DNA of 64,000 nucleotides from Acidimicrobiia bacterium (GTDB lineage: Bacteria > Actinomycetota > Acidimicrobiia > Spongiisociales > JAHEDJ01). The stretch spans positions 62,001 to 126,000 of the forward strand of contig DATIPS010000023.1 of NCBI GenBank assembly GCA_035471805.1, in the 5' to 3' direction. Below are positions 35,252 to 44,910 of this stretch, one piece after another; within the stretch, counting starts at the first letter, position 1; the number at the start of each line of letters is the position of its first letter. A program made the translations under genes and the position numbers. The notes under the pieces are model-generated. The model worked only from the letters and a program-made list of their open reading frames with translations, had not been told where the DNA came from and made no database searches.

Positions 35252-35899
35252 ATGGACGAACCCACAACAGCAGTAGTACTGGCCGGTGGCGACATCGTCG
35301 ATCCCGACGTCATTGAAGACCTGCCACACGACGGATTCAACGTGGCCGCGGACTCCGGACTCGATCAAGCTCTTGCGCTGGGATTGGAAGTCGATTTGAT
35401 CGTCGGTGACATGGACTCGGTTTCTGCAGAGGCGCTGTCCGTCTATCGAGACATACCGATCGAGTTGCACCCGGCCGACAAAGACCACACCGACCTGGAA
35501 CTGGCGCTGCGTGCTGCTATTCGGATGGGAGTTGAGCGGATCATCATCGTTGGCGGCTCGGGTGGGCGTCTCGATCACTTCCTGGCCAACGCCCTGCTCG
35601 TTTCGTCGGCCGAGTTCGCAGAAGTCGATGTCGAATGGTTGACGGGTGACGCACGGCTCCACGTCATTCACGGCACGTCCCGGCTTCATTGCGCTCCCGG
35701 TCGTCACATCTCTCTACTGGCCGTACACGGACCGGCACAAGGAGTTCGGACCGAGGGACTCAAGTGGGAACTCGACGACGAAGACCTCTTGCCGGGTGCC
35801 ACGCGCGGGGTGAGCAACGTCTTCGCACAACCCGTGGCGACCGTGACCGTTCGCCGGGGGACCTTGCTGGCGATCATGACCGGGGACATGTCCGTCTAG
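35252..35899 (+). CDS. thiN: Thiamine pyrophosphokinase
   Basis: 215-residue TPK that makes thiamine diphosphate from thiamine and ATP. Catalytic-domain signatures are AADSGLDQAL, VDLIVGDMDSVS (about 48-59), DKDHTDLELAL (about 76-86) and GGSGGRLDHFLAN (about 104-116). The C-terminal half forms the thiamine-binding beta-sandwich. The product is the cofactor of AceE encoded in this window. It has its own transcription unit after a strong terminator; no TPP riboswitch (THI box) was seen upstream. Confidence 0.93.
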   Translation: MDEPTTAVVLAGGDIVDPDVIEDLPHDGFNVAADSGLDQALALGLEVDLIVGDMDSVSAEALSVYRDIPIELHPADKDHTDLELALRAAIRMGVERIIIVGGSGGRLDHFLANALLVSSAEFAEVDVEWLTGDARLHVIHGTSRLHCAPGRHISLLAVHGPAQGVRTEGLKWELDDEDLLPGATRGVSNVFAQPVATVTVRRGTLLAIMTGDMSV

Positions 35900-35974
35900 A
35901 TCCACCGTCGGCAGCCCACCGCCGCGCGGAGGCCATACCTCCCGGCCAGGACTCCGGAGCGGAACTCCTGCCTC

Positions 35975-36955
35975 CTAACCGTGGACCTCCGGATTGGCGC
36001 ATGCCGTCATCGGCCGTCCCTCGAGTCCGGCGATCAGGTTCTCTGCGGCCAGTTCCGCCATCGATATCCGGGTGGCAACGCTTGCAGACCCCAGGTGGGG
36101 AATGATCAGGCAGTTATCCAGGCCGAGCAGCGGATGGTCCGGCGGGATCGGCTCCGGCTCGGTGACGTCCAGCGCGGCACGGGCGATCCACCCTTCACGC
36201 AGAGCTCGCTCGAGCGCCTCCAAATCGACGAGTCCTCCCCTGCTGCCGTTGACCAAGGTCGCCGTCGGCTTCATCAATCGCAGTGCAGGTTCGTCGATGA
36301 GGTGGTAAGTCCCTGAGTTCAGCGGCGCCATGACCACAACATGGTCCGACTCCCGCAACAGATCCTCGAGAGTTCGATGCTGTGCACCGAGTTCGCGCTC
36401 GGCCGCCGGGTCGGGGTGCCGGTTCGAGTAGAGGATGCGCACATCGAAACCTCTTGCCCGTCTGGCGATTGCCGAACCGATTCGACCCATTCCGATGATT
36501 CCCAAGGTCGTTTGATACAGGTCGCCGCCGAGCAGCAGATCAGGTTGCCATGGTCCCCACCGCCCGGCTCTTACGTAGGCGGCTCCTTCCCCGATACGCC
36601 GGACCGAGGCGAGCAAGAGCCCGAAGACCGTGTCGGCGGTGGTCTCGTTGAGGACCTCCGGGGTGTGGCCGACCGGGATCCCCAACCTGGTGGCAGCAGC
36701 CAGGTCGACGTTGTCGACACCGACGGCCATCTGACTCACGGCCCGCAACGACGACCCGGCTTCGAAGAGCTCGGTATCGATGAGGTCCGTCAGCATCGAA
36801 TAGAGCCCGTCGACCTTGCGGATCCGATCGAGCAACCTGTCCCTTGGCATTGCGCGGTTTTCGTCCCAGAGGTCGACCCGAAAACGTTGCTCGAGCATGC
36901 CGATCGCGCGACCGGGTGGTCGGCGGGTGACGAGGACGTTCGGGCGATTCTTCAT
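35975..36955 (-). CDS. D-isomer-specific 2-hydroxyacid dehydrogenase
   Basis: 326-residue NAD(P)-dependent oxidoreductase related to glyoxylate/hydroxypyruvate reductase. Cofactor motif GIIGMGRIGSAIARR (about 150-164). Catalytic Arg in NGSRGGLVD, Glu in DVTEPEPIPPDHPL and His in IPHLGSAS. VGVDNVDLAAA and NETTADTVFGLLL are conserved structural segments. GyaR-type glyoxylate reductase or hydroxypyruvate reductase is most likely. It diverges from the prolyl oligopeptidase gene with only 33 bp between starts, so the promoters overlap. Confidence 0.92.
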   Translation of the reverse strand: MKNRPNVLVTRRPPGRAIGMLEQRFRVDLWDENRAMPRDRLLDRIRKVDGLYSMLTDLIDTELFEAGSSLRAVSQMAVGVDNVDLAAATRLGIPVGHTPEVLNETTADTVFGLLLASVRRIGEGAAYVRAGRWGPWQPDLLLGGDLYQTTLGIIGMGRIGSAIARRARGFDVRILYSNRHPDPAAERELGAQHRTLEDLLRESDHVVVMAPLNSGTYHLIDEPALRLMKPTATLVNGSRGGLVDLEALERALREGWIARAALDVTEPEPIPPDHPLLGLDNCLIIPHLGSASVATRISMAELAAENLIAGLEGRPMTACANPEVHG

Positions 36956-36988
36956 CTAGGCGATCGTAGCCTCGTAGACTCGCCGGCC

Positions 36989-39037
36989 ATGGCCTACTCC
37001 TATCCCACCACGAAACGTGACTCCACCGCCGACGACTTCTGGGGTACCCGGGTAGCCGACCCCTACCGCTGGCTCGAAGACACGGAGTCGTCGGATACGA
37101 AAGCGTGGGTAGATGCGCAGAACGAGCTCACGTTTGCACACCTCGAGCAGATAGAGATCCGCCGGCGTCTGCGGGACCGCATGGAGCAGTTGTGGGACTT
37201 CCCGCGCTGGACGGCACCGATCCGACGGGGTGAGCGGCTCTTCTACACCAAGAACGACGGACTCCAGAACCAGCCTGTTCTCTTTCGACAGGACGGCCGC
37301 GACGGGCGGCCCGTGGTGCTGCTGGATCCGAATACCCTCACGGACGACGGCACCGCCGCACTGATCGCATCGGCTCCAAGCGACGACGGCTCGCTGCTCG
37401 CCGTCAGCATCGCGGAGTCCGGGAGCGACTGGCAGACCATCGAGATCCTCGACGCCGAAACGGGTGAAGCACTTCCGGACCGGCTGGGCAATGTGAAGTT
37501 CACCTCTGTCGCCTGGCGGCCCGATGGCGGCGGGTTCTACTACTCCCGGTTCCCGACGGAGGAGGAGGTCCCGGGTGCTCCGCCCAGCACCAACCAGCGC
37601 GTCTACCTTCATCGAGTCGGTACCGGCCAGGAAGAGGACGAGCTGATCTACAGCCGCCCCGACTCGCCGGGTCTGGGTTTCATGCCGTTCGTGACCGCCG
37701 ACGGTCGTTTTCTCGTCCTGCACGTTTGGGACGGAACGGATACCCGCAATCGGCTCTATTACCGACCCCTGGAGGAAGGCGGGGAGTTCATCCGGCTACT
37801 AGACGACTTCGACGCCAGGTACGAGTTCATCGAACACGTCGACGGTCGGTTCATGGTCCTGACCGACCTCGACGCTCCGTTGGGACGGATAGTCGCCATC
37901 GACCTCTCCTCTCCCGCCCGCCCCGGATGGGAGGAGATCGTCCCCGAAGGCGACGACGCACTGGTTCACGGAGCTCTGGCGTGCGGACGATTGATGACGA
38001 TGCGGCTCCGTCACGCCAACCATGTGATTCGCGTGCACGATTTGTCCGGCAACGTGATCGAGGAACCCGATCTTCCCGGAATCGGCAGCGTCGTCGAACT
38101 CAGCGGCCGGCCCGGTGATCCGGACGTATTCATCGGATACCAGTCTTTCACGCAGCCGCCCACCGTGCTGCGCTACGAGCCGGGGAGGCGCGGGTTCGAG
38201 ACGTTCTGGGCGTCGTCCGCCGGTGAAGACGAACGGTTCACAACGCGTCAGGTGTTCGCAACCTCCCCGGATGGGACGCAGGTGCCGATGTTCCTCATCA
38301 GCCGTTCAGACCTGGAGACGGATGGATCGACACCGACGATTCTCTACGGATACGGCGGATTCGACATCAGCCTGACACCAACCTATGCACCGGCTCGACT
38401 CGCCTTTCTCGAAGCCGGCGGTCTCTTCGTTGTCGCCAACCTGCGCGGCGGTGCCGAATACGGCCAGGACTGGCACCACGCCGGCATGCTGGGAAAGAAG
38501 CAGAACGTCTTCGACGACTTCATCGCCTGTGCGGAGTATCTGATCGATGAGGGCATCACCTCGGCCGATCACCTCGGGGTCCTGGGCGGCTCGAACGGAG
38601 GCTTGCTGGTGGCCGCAGTGGAACTGCAGCGCCCCGAACTTTTCGGAGCGGCCGTTCCGATGGTTCCGGTTACCGACATGCTGCGCTACCACCTGTTCAC
38701 GGCGGGGCGCTACTGGACATCCGAATACGGGAATGCCGAAGAGAGTCCGGACCACTTCGAGTTCCTCATCGAGTACTCGCCGGTGCACAACGTGTCCGAG
38801 GGAGTGGTGTATCCGCCGACGCTGATCACGACGGCCGACACGGACGATCGAGTTGTTCCGATGCATGCCTACAAGTTCGCGGCCGTCATGCAGGAAAGGG
38901 CCGACCCGTCCTCTCCGGTCTTACTGCGAGTTGAGACGCGAGCCGGCCACGGGCTCGGCAAGCCGACCTCGAAGTTGATCGACGAGGCGGCGGACGTGTA
39001 CGGGTTCTTCCTGCACCACCTGGGCGTTACGCCGTAG
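36989..39037 (+). CDS. Prolyl oligopeptidase (S9A)
   Basis: 682-residue serine peptidase that cleaves short peptides after proline. N terminus [27 protein letters not shown] is typical (quoted in parts: DDFWG and DPYRWLED). A seven-bladed propeller follows. The catalytic domain has [27 protein letters not shown], nucleophile GGSNGGLL (about 535), acid region [10 protein letters not shown] and His in RAGHGLGKP. The long open frame upstream is on the other gene's antisense and was trimmed to ATG 36989. No signal peptide, so cytosolic. It converges on the GH3 lipoprotein gene. Confidence 0.94.
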   Translation: MAYSYPTTKRDSTADDFWGTRVADPYRWLEDTESSDTKAWVDAQNELTFAHLEQIEIRRRLRDRMEQLWDFPRWTAPIRRGERLFYTKNDGLQNQPVLFRQDGRDGRPVVLLDPNTLTDDGTAALIASAPSDDGSLLAVSIAESGSDWQTIEILDAETGEALPDRLGNVKFTSVAWRPDGGGFYYSRFPTEEEVPGAPPSTNQRVYLHRVGTGQEEDELIYSRPDSPGLGFMPFVTADGRFLVLHVWDGTDTRNRLYYRPLEEGGEFIRLLDDFDARYEFIEHVDGRFMVLTDLDAPLGRIVAIDLSSPARPGWEEIVPEGDDALVHGALACGRLMTMRLRHANHVIRVHDLSGNVIEEPDLPGIGSVVELSGRPGDPDVFIGYQSFTQPPTVLRYEPGRRGFETFWASSAGEDERFTTRQVFATSPDGTQVPMFLISRSDLETDGSTPTILYGYGGFDISLTPTYAPARLAFLEAGGLFVVANLRGGAEYGQDWHHAGMLGKKQNVFDDFIACAEYLIDEGITSADHLGVLGGSNGGLLVAAVELQRPELFGAAVPMVPVTDMLRYHLFTAGRYWTSEYGNAEESPDHFEFLIEYSPVHNVSEGVVYPPTLITTADTDDRVVPMHAYKFAAVMQERADPSSPVLLRVETRAGHGLGKPTSKLIDEAADVYGFFLHHLGVTP

Positions 39038-39070
39038 GTGACGAGCGGAAAACCACCACGGTTGCTGATA

Positions 39071-40390
39071 TCAGCAATCGAGACCGACCGCCGCGCACGC
39101 ATCCGCCACGGCCATCCGGGCCGCGGCGACGGCCGCGCGGGTTTCCGCGTCCATCGGCGACGGTCGAGGCTCGGAGAGGCCCAGGTCGAACTTGAGATCG
39201 AGGATCCGGACCAGGGCGGCATCGATCAGCTCCTCCGATATTCTTCCGTCGGCGACCGCCTCAACGATCGCGGAAACGGCGGCTTCTATGTCGCCCGGGT
39301 TCAGGATGAGGTCGGATCCGGCTTCCAATGCTCTCACGGCCCGCTCTCCCGGTGCCCAGGCCGCAACGGCGAGCATGTTGGCCAGATCGTCGGTCACGAT
39401 CACACCCGTGAAACCGAGTGCCGCCCGCAGTTGGCCGGTAGTTATCGCCGGGGACATGGAGGCCGGAAGTCCGTCGGCATCGAGTGCCGGGAAGGCCACG
39501 TGGGCGACCATCACCATGCGGGCACCGGCCCTGATCGTCGCCTCGAACGGCACTCGATCGGTCGCGGCCCACTCCCGGATGTCGGTGAGAACCACCGGGA
39601 GGCCCAGGTGGCTGTCCACAGCTGTGTTCCCGTGCCCCGGGAAGTGTTTGACCGCTGCGGCGATTCCCGCCCTCTCGAAACCCTGGACGGCTGCCACCGC
39701 CATCGCCGCCACCAACTCCGGATCACTTCCATAGGAACGGTCACCGATCGCAGGGTTGTCATCTCCCAGGACGTTTACGTCGGCGACGGGTGCGAAATCC
39801 AGATTGATGCCGAGCTCGGCCAGCTGCACACCGGTTGCCCAGGCCGCCTGCTCGGTCAGGGCCGCGTCTCCGAGCTCTCCGAATATCCGCGCGGACGGGA
39901 ATCGCCGGACGTCTTCGAATTTGACCCGATCGATCCTGCCGCCCTCTTGATCGACGGCGATGAAGAGCGGGATGGCACTTGCACTCTGAAGCCGGGATGT
40001 CATGTCCGTCAGCGCGATCGAGGAGGCGAGATTCCCGTTGGCAGACTTCAACAAGAAGCCGCCCAGGGGGTAGGTTGCGAGCAGATCGAGCGCAGCGGAA
40101 CCGTCGCTCCCCACGAACTCGACGATCAGCAGCTGGGCGGCCTTGCCGGCGAGGTCCAGCGAAGCGATGGAGTCTTCGATGAACGACTCCCGCGGCTCTC
40201 TGATCGTTGTCGAAGTTGAATCGGGAACAGTCGTCTCGCGGACTGTTGTGCTGGTAGAGGTGGGAGGTACCGACGACGTCGTCGTCGTCGGCACCGTCGT
40301 GGACGCGGCAGGGGACGAGCAGGCGACCAGGACTGCAGTCAACAGCACCCCCAGCCCACCGCGCGACGAGATGCCCCGTCTGGCTTCCAT
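39071..40390 (-). CDS. GH3 beta-N-acetylhexosaminidase-like lipoprotein
   Basis: 439-residue exported glycoside hydrolase of the NagZ type. Signal peptide with lipobox LVACSS (about 20-25), then a Thr/Ser/Pro-rich linker (to about 65) that probably tethers the enzyme to the membrane. The GH3 domain has DQEGGRIDRVKF, LDFAPVADV, the signature KHFPGHGN (about 245-252) with catalytic His, and VTDDLANMLAVA with the nucleophile Asp. It would trim GlcNAc from peptidoglycan fragments. It is followed by an acyl-CoA synthetase in the opposite transcription order but the same strand. Confidence 0.92.
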   Translation of the reverse strand: MEARRGISSRGGLGVLLTAVLVACSSPAASTTVPTTTTSSVPPTSTSTTVRETTVPDSTSTTIREPRESFIEDSIASLDLAGKAAQLLIVEFVGSDGSAALDLLATYPLGGFLLKSANGNLASSIALTDMTSRLQSASAIPLFIAVDQEGGRIDRVKFEDVRRFPSARIFGELGDAALTEQAAWATGVQLAELGINLDFAPVADVNVLGDDNPAIGDRSYGSDPELVAAMAVAAVQGFERAGIAAAVKHFPGHGNTAVDSHLGLPVVLTDIREWAATDRVPFEATIRAGARMVMVAHVAFPALDADGLPASMSPAITTGQLRAALGFTGVIVTDDLANMLAVAAWAPGERAVRALEAGSDLILNPGDIEAAVSAIVEAVADGRISEELIDAALVRILDLKFDLGLSEPRPSPMDAETRAAVAAARMAVADACAAVGLDC

Positions 40391-40414
40391 CGAACCGCCT
40401 ATCGCCGGCTGCGC

Positions 40415-42193
40415 CTACTTCGTGTAGATCGCTTCGATCACGTCCGCATACTTGTCGGAAACGACTCCCCGCTTGACCTTGAGCGTCGGGGTCAGCTCGC
40501 CTCCCTCGATGGTGAAGTCTTGCGGGAGAATCCGGAAGGTCCTCACCGACTCCGCCTTTGAAACCGCCTTGTTGGCATCGTCGACGGCTTTCTGGATCTC
40601 GCCCCGGAGATCCTCGTCGTCGAGGGCATCAATCAGATCCAGAGGTTTGCCGTGCTCGGCCGCCCAAGCCGGATAGACATCCGGATCGATAGTCACGAGC
40701 GCCGAAATGAATGGTTGCGCATCGCCGACCACCATGCACTGGCTGATCAGGGCGTGAGCCCGCATCCTGTCTTCGAGAACCGCCGGCGCGACATTCTTGC
40801 CGCCGGCCGTCACGATGAGCTCCTTCTTGCGGCCCGTGATGCGCAGGTATCCGTCTTTGTCGATCTCGCCGATGTCCCCCGAATGGAACCAGCCGTCTTC
40901 GTCGAACACCTCCGCCGTGGCCCGCTCGTTCTTCCAGTAGCCCCGGAAGACGCAACCGCCCTTGATCAAGACCTCACCGTCCTCGGCAATGGCCACGCTC
41001 CCGCCCGAAACGGGCCGGCCCACCGTCCCGATGCGGATGTCATCCGGCCTGTTGAAGAACGTTGCCGCCGTTGTCTCGGTCAGTCCGTATCCCTCGAGAA
41101 CGGTTATGCCGAGGCCCTTGTAGAAGAATCCGAGCCGGTCGCCGAGGGCCGCCCCGCCGGAGATCGCATACTCGAGCCGGCCGCCGAAGATGCCGCGCAA
41201 CTTCCCGTACACGAGTCGGTTGAAGAGCCCGTGGGCGAGTCTCGTGCCGAGTTTGACGGAACCCCGTTGATCTTGCCCGGCGTACGAGATCGCGGTCTTG
41301 GCCGCCAGGTCGAAGATCGATCCCTTGCCGTCTGCATCTGCTCGGGCTTTGGCAGTGTTGAAGACCTTCTCGAAGACACGGGGCACCGAGAACACCCAGC
41401 GCGGCTTGAAGATGGCGAGTTCCTCAACGAGCTGCGGCACACCGGTCGAATACCCGATCGTGACACCAGTGGTCACGCATCCAAACTGGACGACCTGGGC
41501 AAAGCTGTGGGCGAGCGGCAGGAACATCAAGGTCGAGTTGCCCTCGGTGAAGAGATCGTGCAGCTCCTGCATCACCTGGCGGCCGCCCCAGATGAAGTTG
41601 TAATGAGTGAGCATGCAGCCCTTCGGTTTCCCGGTAGTACCGGAGGTGTAGATGAGAAGTGCCAGATCGTCGTGCGACACCGAAGCTATGCGTGCGGCGA
41701 CCTCGCGAACAGCATCATCAGTGGCGGAGTCGGCGAGATCGACGAGGCCGCCGGAGTCGATCACGAACACGGCTTTCAGCCCGTCTGCGGCGCCGTCGAC
41801 GACGGCTTTGAGCTCATCGTTTTCGCAGAACACCATCATGGCCCCGCTGTCGCTCAAGATCCACTCGACCTGTTCCGGTGATGATGTTTCATAAATCGTC
41901 ACGGGAACCCCGCCGGCCAACCACACGGCATACTGAGCCAGGGTGAACTCCATCCGGGTACCCGAGTAGATGGCAACCCGATCGCCCTTGTCGAGACCGC
42001 CGGCGATCAATCCGGCGGCCATCGCCTCCACCCTCTCGAGCATCTCCCTGGTCGAAACGTTCACGAAGCGGTTCCCGTCCCGATAGGCGAGAGCAGGAGC
42101 GTCCGGATGAGACTCGGCCCGGCTGATGAAGGCGGAGACAGCGTTGTCGTCGAACGCAACCGGCGTCTCACCGGGGCTCGTGTACTTCTTCAT
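40415..42193 (-). CDS. Long-chain acyl-CoA synthetase
   Basis: 592-residue AMP-forming ligase activating fatty acids to acyl-CoA. Adenylate-forming motifs are LLIYTSGTTGKPKGCMLTH (P-loop, about 178-196), VPRVFEKV, GYGLTETTA (about 360), GWFHSGDIGEID and GRKKELIVTAGGKNV (about 470). It resembles FadD15-type enzymes of actinobacteria. ATG 42193 is preceded by GGGAGGA and decides the start. The CoA-transferase gene upstream on the same strand is 79 bp away, and the two could cooperate in branched or odd acyl-CoA metabolism. Confidence 0.93.
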   Translation of the reverse strand: MKKYTSPGETPVAFDDNAVSAFISRAESHPDAPALAYRDGNRFVNVSTREMLERVEAMAAGLIAGGLDKGDRVAIYSGTRMEFTLAQYAVWLAGGVPVTIYETSSPEQVEWILSDSGAMMVFCENDELKAVVDGAADGLKAVFVIDSGGLVDLADSATDDAVREVAARIASVSHDDLALLIYTSGTTGKPKGCMLTHYNFIWGGRQVMQELHDLFTEGNSTLMFLPLAHSFAQVVQFGCVTTGVTIGYSTGVPQLVEELAIFKPRWVFSVPRVFEKVFNTAKARADADGKGSIFDLAAKTAISYAGQDQRGSVKLGTRLAHGLFNRLVYGKLRGIFGGRLEYAISGGAALGDRLGFFYKGLGITVLEGYGLTETTAATFFNRPDDIRIGTVGRPVSGGSVAIAEDGEVLIKGGCVFRGYWKNERATAEVFDEDGWFHSGDIGEIDKDGYLRITGRKKELIVTAGGKNVAPAVLEDRMRAHALISQCMVVGDAQPFISALVTIDPDVYPAWAAEHGKPLDLIDALDDEDLRGEIQKAVDDANKAVSKAESVRTFRILPQDFTIEGGELTPTLKVKRGVVSDKYADVIEAIYTK

Positions 42194-42272
42194 GACCGTC
42201 CTCCCTCGGACCGTGATCGGCAGCGCGGCGCACACCGCGCTCTCGATGCTAGCCAGCGGGAATGGGCCAAAC

Positions 42273-43400
42273 TCAGGCCACCGCGGATGCGACGCGCAGT
42301 GCTTCGATGTCGGCCGGAGAAAGCCCGAGCTCGGCCAGTATCTCGTCCGTTTGTGCACCCGGTGGGGACTTCTCGCCTGCGAGCGCACCCGGCGTCCGGG
42401 AGAATCGTGGAGCAGGCCCCGGCATCAGACCTTCACCGGTGGTGACGAACAGCCCGCGCGCAACGTTGTGCGGGTGGTGAGGAGCCTCCTCCCAGGACAA
42501 CACCGGGCTCACACACGCGTCGGTGCCTCCAAACACTGCTTCCCACTCGGCGCGGGTCTTCTTGGCAAACACCAGGGCGAATCGTTCACGTAGGACTGAC
42601 CATCCCGACCGATCCATCTGCGCCGGCAAGTCGGCTTCGCCCAGGCCGAGCCCGTCCAGCAACTCGGCGTAGAACCGGGGTTCGAGAGCCCCGACCGCCA
42701 TGTACCCACCGTCCGCCGTCGCATAGGTCGCGTAGAAGGGCGCGCCGCCGTCGAGGAGATTGGCCCCTCGCTCATCCTCCCAGAGCCCAGAAGCTCGCAT
42801 CTCGTGAAACATCGTCGTCAGCAAGGCGGAGCCGTCGACCATCGACGCATCGACTATCTGCCCGATCCCGGAAACCCGCGCCTCGTGGACTGCGGCCAGC
42901 AAACCGACCACCAGAAACATCGCTCCGCCACCGAAATCACCCACCAGGTTGAGGGGAGGCGGAGGTGGACGATCCCCCGAGCCGATCGGCCACAACGCGC
43001 CCGATATCGCCAGATAGTCGATGTCGTGCCCGGCCGTGTGGGCAAGTGGACCCTCCTGACCCCAGCCCGTCATCCTCCCGTAGACCAGTCGGGCATTCCG
43101 GGCCAGGCACTCTTCCGGGCCTATACCAAGCCTTTCGGCGACACCGGGCCGGAAACCCTCTATCACGACGTCCGCCCTTTCCACCAACCGCATAGCCAGG
43201 CCCAATCCGTCGGGATGCTTGAGATCGACGGAGATGCGACGCCGGCCTCTCGCCATGAAACCGGGAATCCAACTCGAGCCGGCCGCGGTTCGATCAACCT
43301 GTATTACCTCTGCGCCCATGTCCGCCAGCAGCATCGCCGCGAACGGTGCCGGACCGATCCCGGCGAACTCGACCACGGTGAGGCCGGCCAAAGGTCCCAT
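42273..43400 (-). CDS. CaiB/BaiF family III CoA-transferase (alpha-methylacyl-CoA racemase type)
   Basis: 375-residue class III CoA-transferase. N terminus MGPLAGLTVVEFAGIGPAP matches alpha-methylacyl-CoA racemases. Other features are ADMGAEVIQVDR, DLKHPDGLGLAMRL, YGRMTGWGQEGPLAH followed by GHDIDYLA with the catalytic Asp, and a conserved C-terminal GANLLDGGAPFYATY. Epimerisation of 2-methylacyl-CoA is the likeliest reaction; CoA transfer is the alternative. It starts 2 nt after the AI-2E-type permease stop, so they are cotranscribed. Confidence 0.9.
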   Translation of the reverse strand: MGPLAGLTVVEFAGIGPAPFAAMLLADMGAEVIQVDRTAAGSSWIPGFMARGRRRISVDLKHPDGLGLAMRLVERADVVIEGFRPGVAERLGIGPEECLARNARLVYGRMTGWGQEGPLAHTAGHDIDYLAISGALWPIGSGDRPPPPPLNLVGDFGGGAMFLVVGLLAAVHEARVSGIGQIVDASMVDGSALLTTMFHEMRASGLWEDERGANLLDGGAPFYATYATADGGYMAVGALEPRFYAELLDGLGLGEADLPAQMDRSGWSVLRERFALVFAKKTRAEWEAVFGGTDACVSPVLSWEEAPHHPHNVARGLFVTTGEGLMPGPAPRFSRTPGALAGEKSPPGAQTDEILAELGLSPADIEALRVASAVA

Positions 43401-43402
43401 GT

Positions 43403-44479
43403 TCAGGAAACCGCACCCGGCTCATCAACGAAGGGATGCAGCTCCAGGTAACCGGAAATCACCGCCTGGATGATGGCGGCCGTCGGAAGGGCGATCACGG
43501 CTCCGAGCGCACCGAGCACACCGATGCCGGCAATGGCCGATCCGAACGCCACGGCAGGATGAAGCGACATCGTGCGGGCGGTGATACGCGGCGCAAGTAG
43601 ATAGTTCTCAATCTGCTGATAGGCGATCAGCACCACCAGCACCCAGAGCGCCTTGACGGGAGACTCGAAGAACGCCGCCAGAACCGGAAGCACAGCGGCT
43701 ATGTAGGTGCCAACAGCCGGAACGAACTGGGACACGACACCCACCCAGATGGCCAGGGCCAGGGCATTCGGGATGCCGAGTATGCGCAGCGCTATCCATG
43801 CAATGAGGGCCGACGCAGCTGCGAGTAGCAGCCGCGAATAGACGTATCCACCGGTCTTCTCGACCGCGATCTCCCATATGCGGAGCATTTCCCGTTGACG
43901 GTCGGGGCGGAAGACTCGCAGGACCACCCGCCTGAACTTCGGGCCTTCGGCCACCATGTAGAAAGCGAACAGTGCGACGGTCAGGCCCGTGATTACCGCT
44001 CCCAGCAGAGCCGAACCGAAGCCGAGAAGGCCGGATGCCACGTCTGATCCGTAGTCGGAGAGAAGCGCTGCGAAATCAGGGGAACCTCCCTCGAACATCG
44101 ACTCGGCGATGGTGATATCGAGCCATTCGTCGAGTGCCGAAGTCACCTCGTCGACATAGTCCGGAAGATCCTCGGCGAAGGCGGTGCCTTGATCGACGAT
44201 GGCCGGAACCATGATGGCGACAAAGGCGACGAAGAGTACGCCGGTGACGATGAACACGATGCCCGTTGCCACTCCGCGACTCCAGCCGCGCCCTGCGAGG
44301 TACTTGACGGCGGGTTCGAGGGCAAACGATACGAAGACCGCCATGAGCAAGGCCAGGAACAGCCCGGTCACCCTGGAGAGAAGCCACAGAACCCCTGCCG
44401 TCAAGAGGACTGCGGAAATGGCGTACCAGACACCCCGGCGGAACCACCGGGGAACGTTCACGAGTTCGGAATCCGTCAT
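43403..44479 (-). CDS. AI-2E-family (PerM-like) membrane transporter
   Basis: 358-residue polytopic membrane protein. Two or three N-terminal helices (YAISAVLLTAGVLWLLSRV, FLALLMAVFVSFALEP), a soluble stretch of about 60 residues (DLPDYVDEVTSALDEW), then a block of at least five helices including AIWVGVVSQFVPAVGTYIA, characteristic of the family. The name comes from E. coli TqsA; members also move Na+/H+ or unknown solutes, so no role in quorum sensing is implied. It begins the unit that continues into the CoA-transferase and acyl-CoA synthetase. Confidence 0.85.
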   Translation of the reverse strand: MTDSELVNVPRWFRRGVWYAISAVLLTAGVLWLLSRVTGLFLALLMAVFVSFALEPAVKYLAGRGWSRGVATGIVFIVTGVLFVAFVAIMVPAIVDQGTAFAEDLPDYVDEVTSALDEWLDITIAESMFEGGSPDFAALLSDYGSDVASGLLGFGSALLGAVITGLTVALFAFYMVAEGPKFRRVVLRVFRPDRQREMLRIWEIAVEKTGGYVYSRLLLAAASALIAWIALRILGIPNALALAIWVGVVSQFVPAVGTYIAAVLPVLAAFFESPVKALWVLVVLIAYQQIENYLLAPRITARTMSLHPAVAFGSAIAGIGVLGALGAVIALPTAAIIQAVISGYLELHPFVDEPGAVS

Positions 44480-44690
44480 GCACCGCGCAGGATACGGCCT
44501 CCGATGCGCCGAAGCGCGGATTCACTTTCCGGGAATGCTGCGTCTGGTGCGGCCGACGGAGAACCAGAAACCGGTCCGTGGAACCTGTTCGGCGGGCCTG
44601 GACGCACACGGGTTGCCGGTCCGCGGCCTCTACCCCGGAGGCATCCTGGATCGCGATTCGAAATCGGAGTAGCTTCCTCCAATGCCGCCG

Positions 44691-44697
44691 GGAGGAG
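44691..44697 (+). promoter_or_regulatory. Shine-Dalgarno for the 61-residue gene
   Basis: GGAGGAG lies 6 nt before TTG 44704. It is the main reason for calling the small gene and choosing a TTG start. The preceding stretch 44480-44690 shows no gene I can support. Confidence 0.6.
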
Positions 44698-44703
44698 CTG
44701 ATT

Positions 44704-44889
44704 TTGGGTAGCAAACCCAGCAAACCGAGCAAGGAATATCGCGCCCGCATCTGGGTCAAGCTCAGCGACGACTTTCTTCCGCATCCTTTGCTGTCGAAGG
44801 CCGAGCTCGAAGCCCGTCTCACCGAGGCTCTGGGAGCCGGAACCGACGACTCCCCCATCGCGTCCGTTCAGGTCGACGACCCGAGGTGA
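44704..44889 (+). CDS. Small 61-residue hypothetical protein
   Basis: Short gene supported by a strong ribosome-binding site (GGAGGAG, 6 nt before TTG). The product is basic at the N terminus (GSKPSKPSKEYRARIWVKL), helical in the middle (SKAELEARLTEALG) and acidic at the end (VQVDDPR). No motif is recognised. The lysine-rich start and a helix of this kind suggest a nucleic-acid- or protein-binding accessory, but this is only a guess. A 103-codon frame runs further upstream, but its first 42 codons look like antisense of noncoding DNA. Confidence 0.55.
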   Translation: MGSKPSKPSKEYRARIWVKLSDDFLPHPLLSKAELEARLTEALGAGTDDSPIASVQVDDPR

Positions 44890-44910
44890 TGGAGGCGCCT
44901 TGCGGACCGG

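Noticed and set aside
43403..44479. Quorum-sensing autoinducer exporter
   Set aside because: The family name is historical, and no LuxS or other AI-2 gene is in the window.
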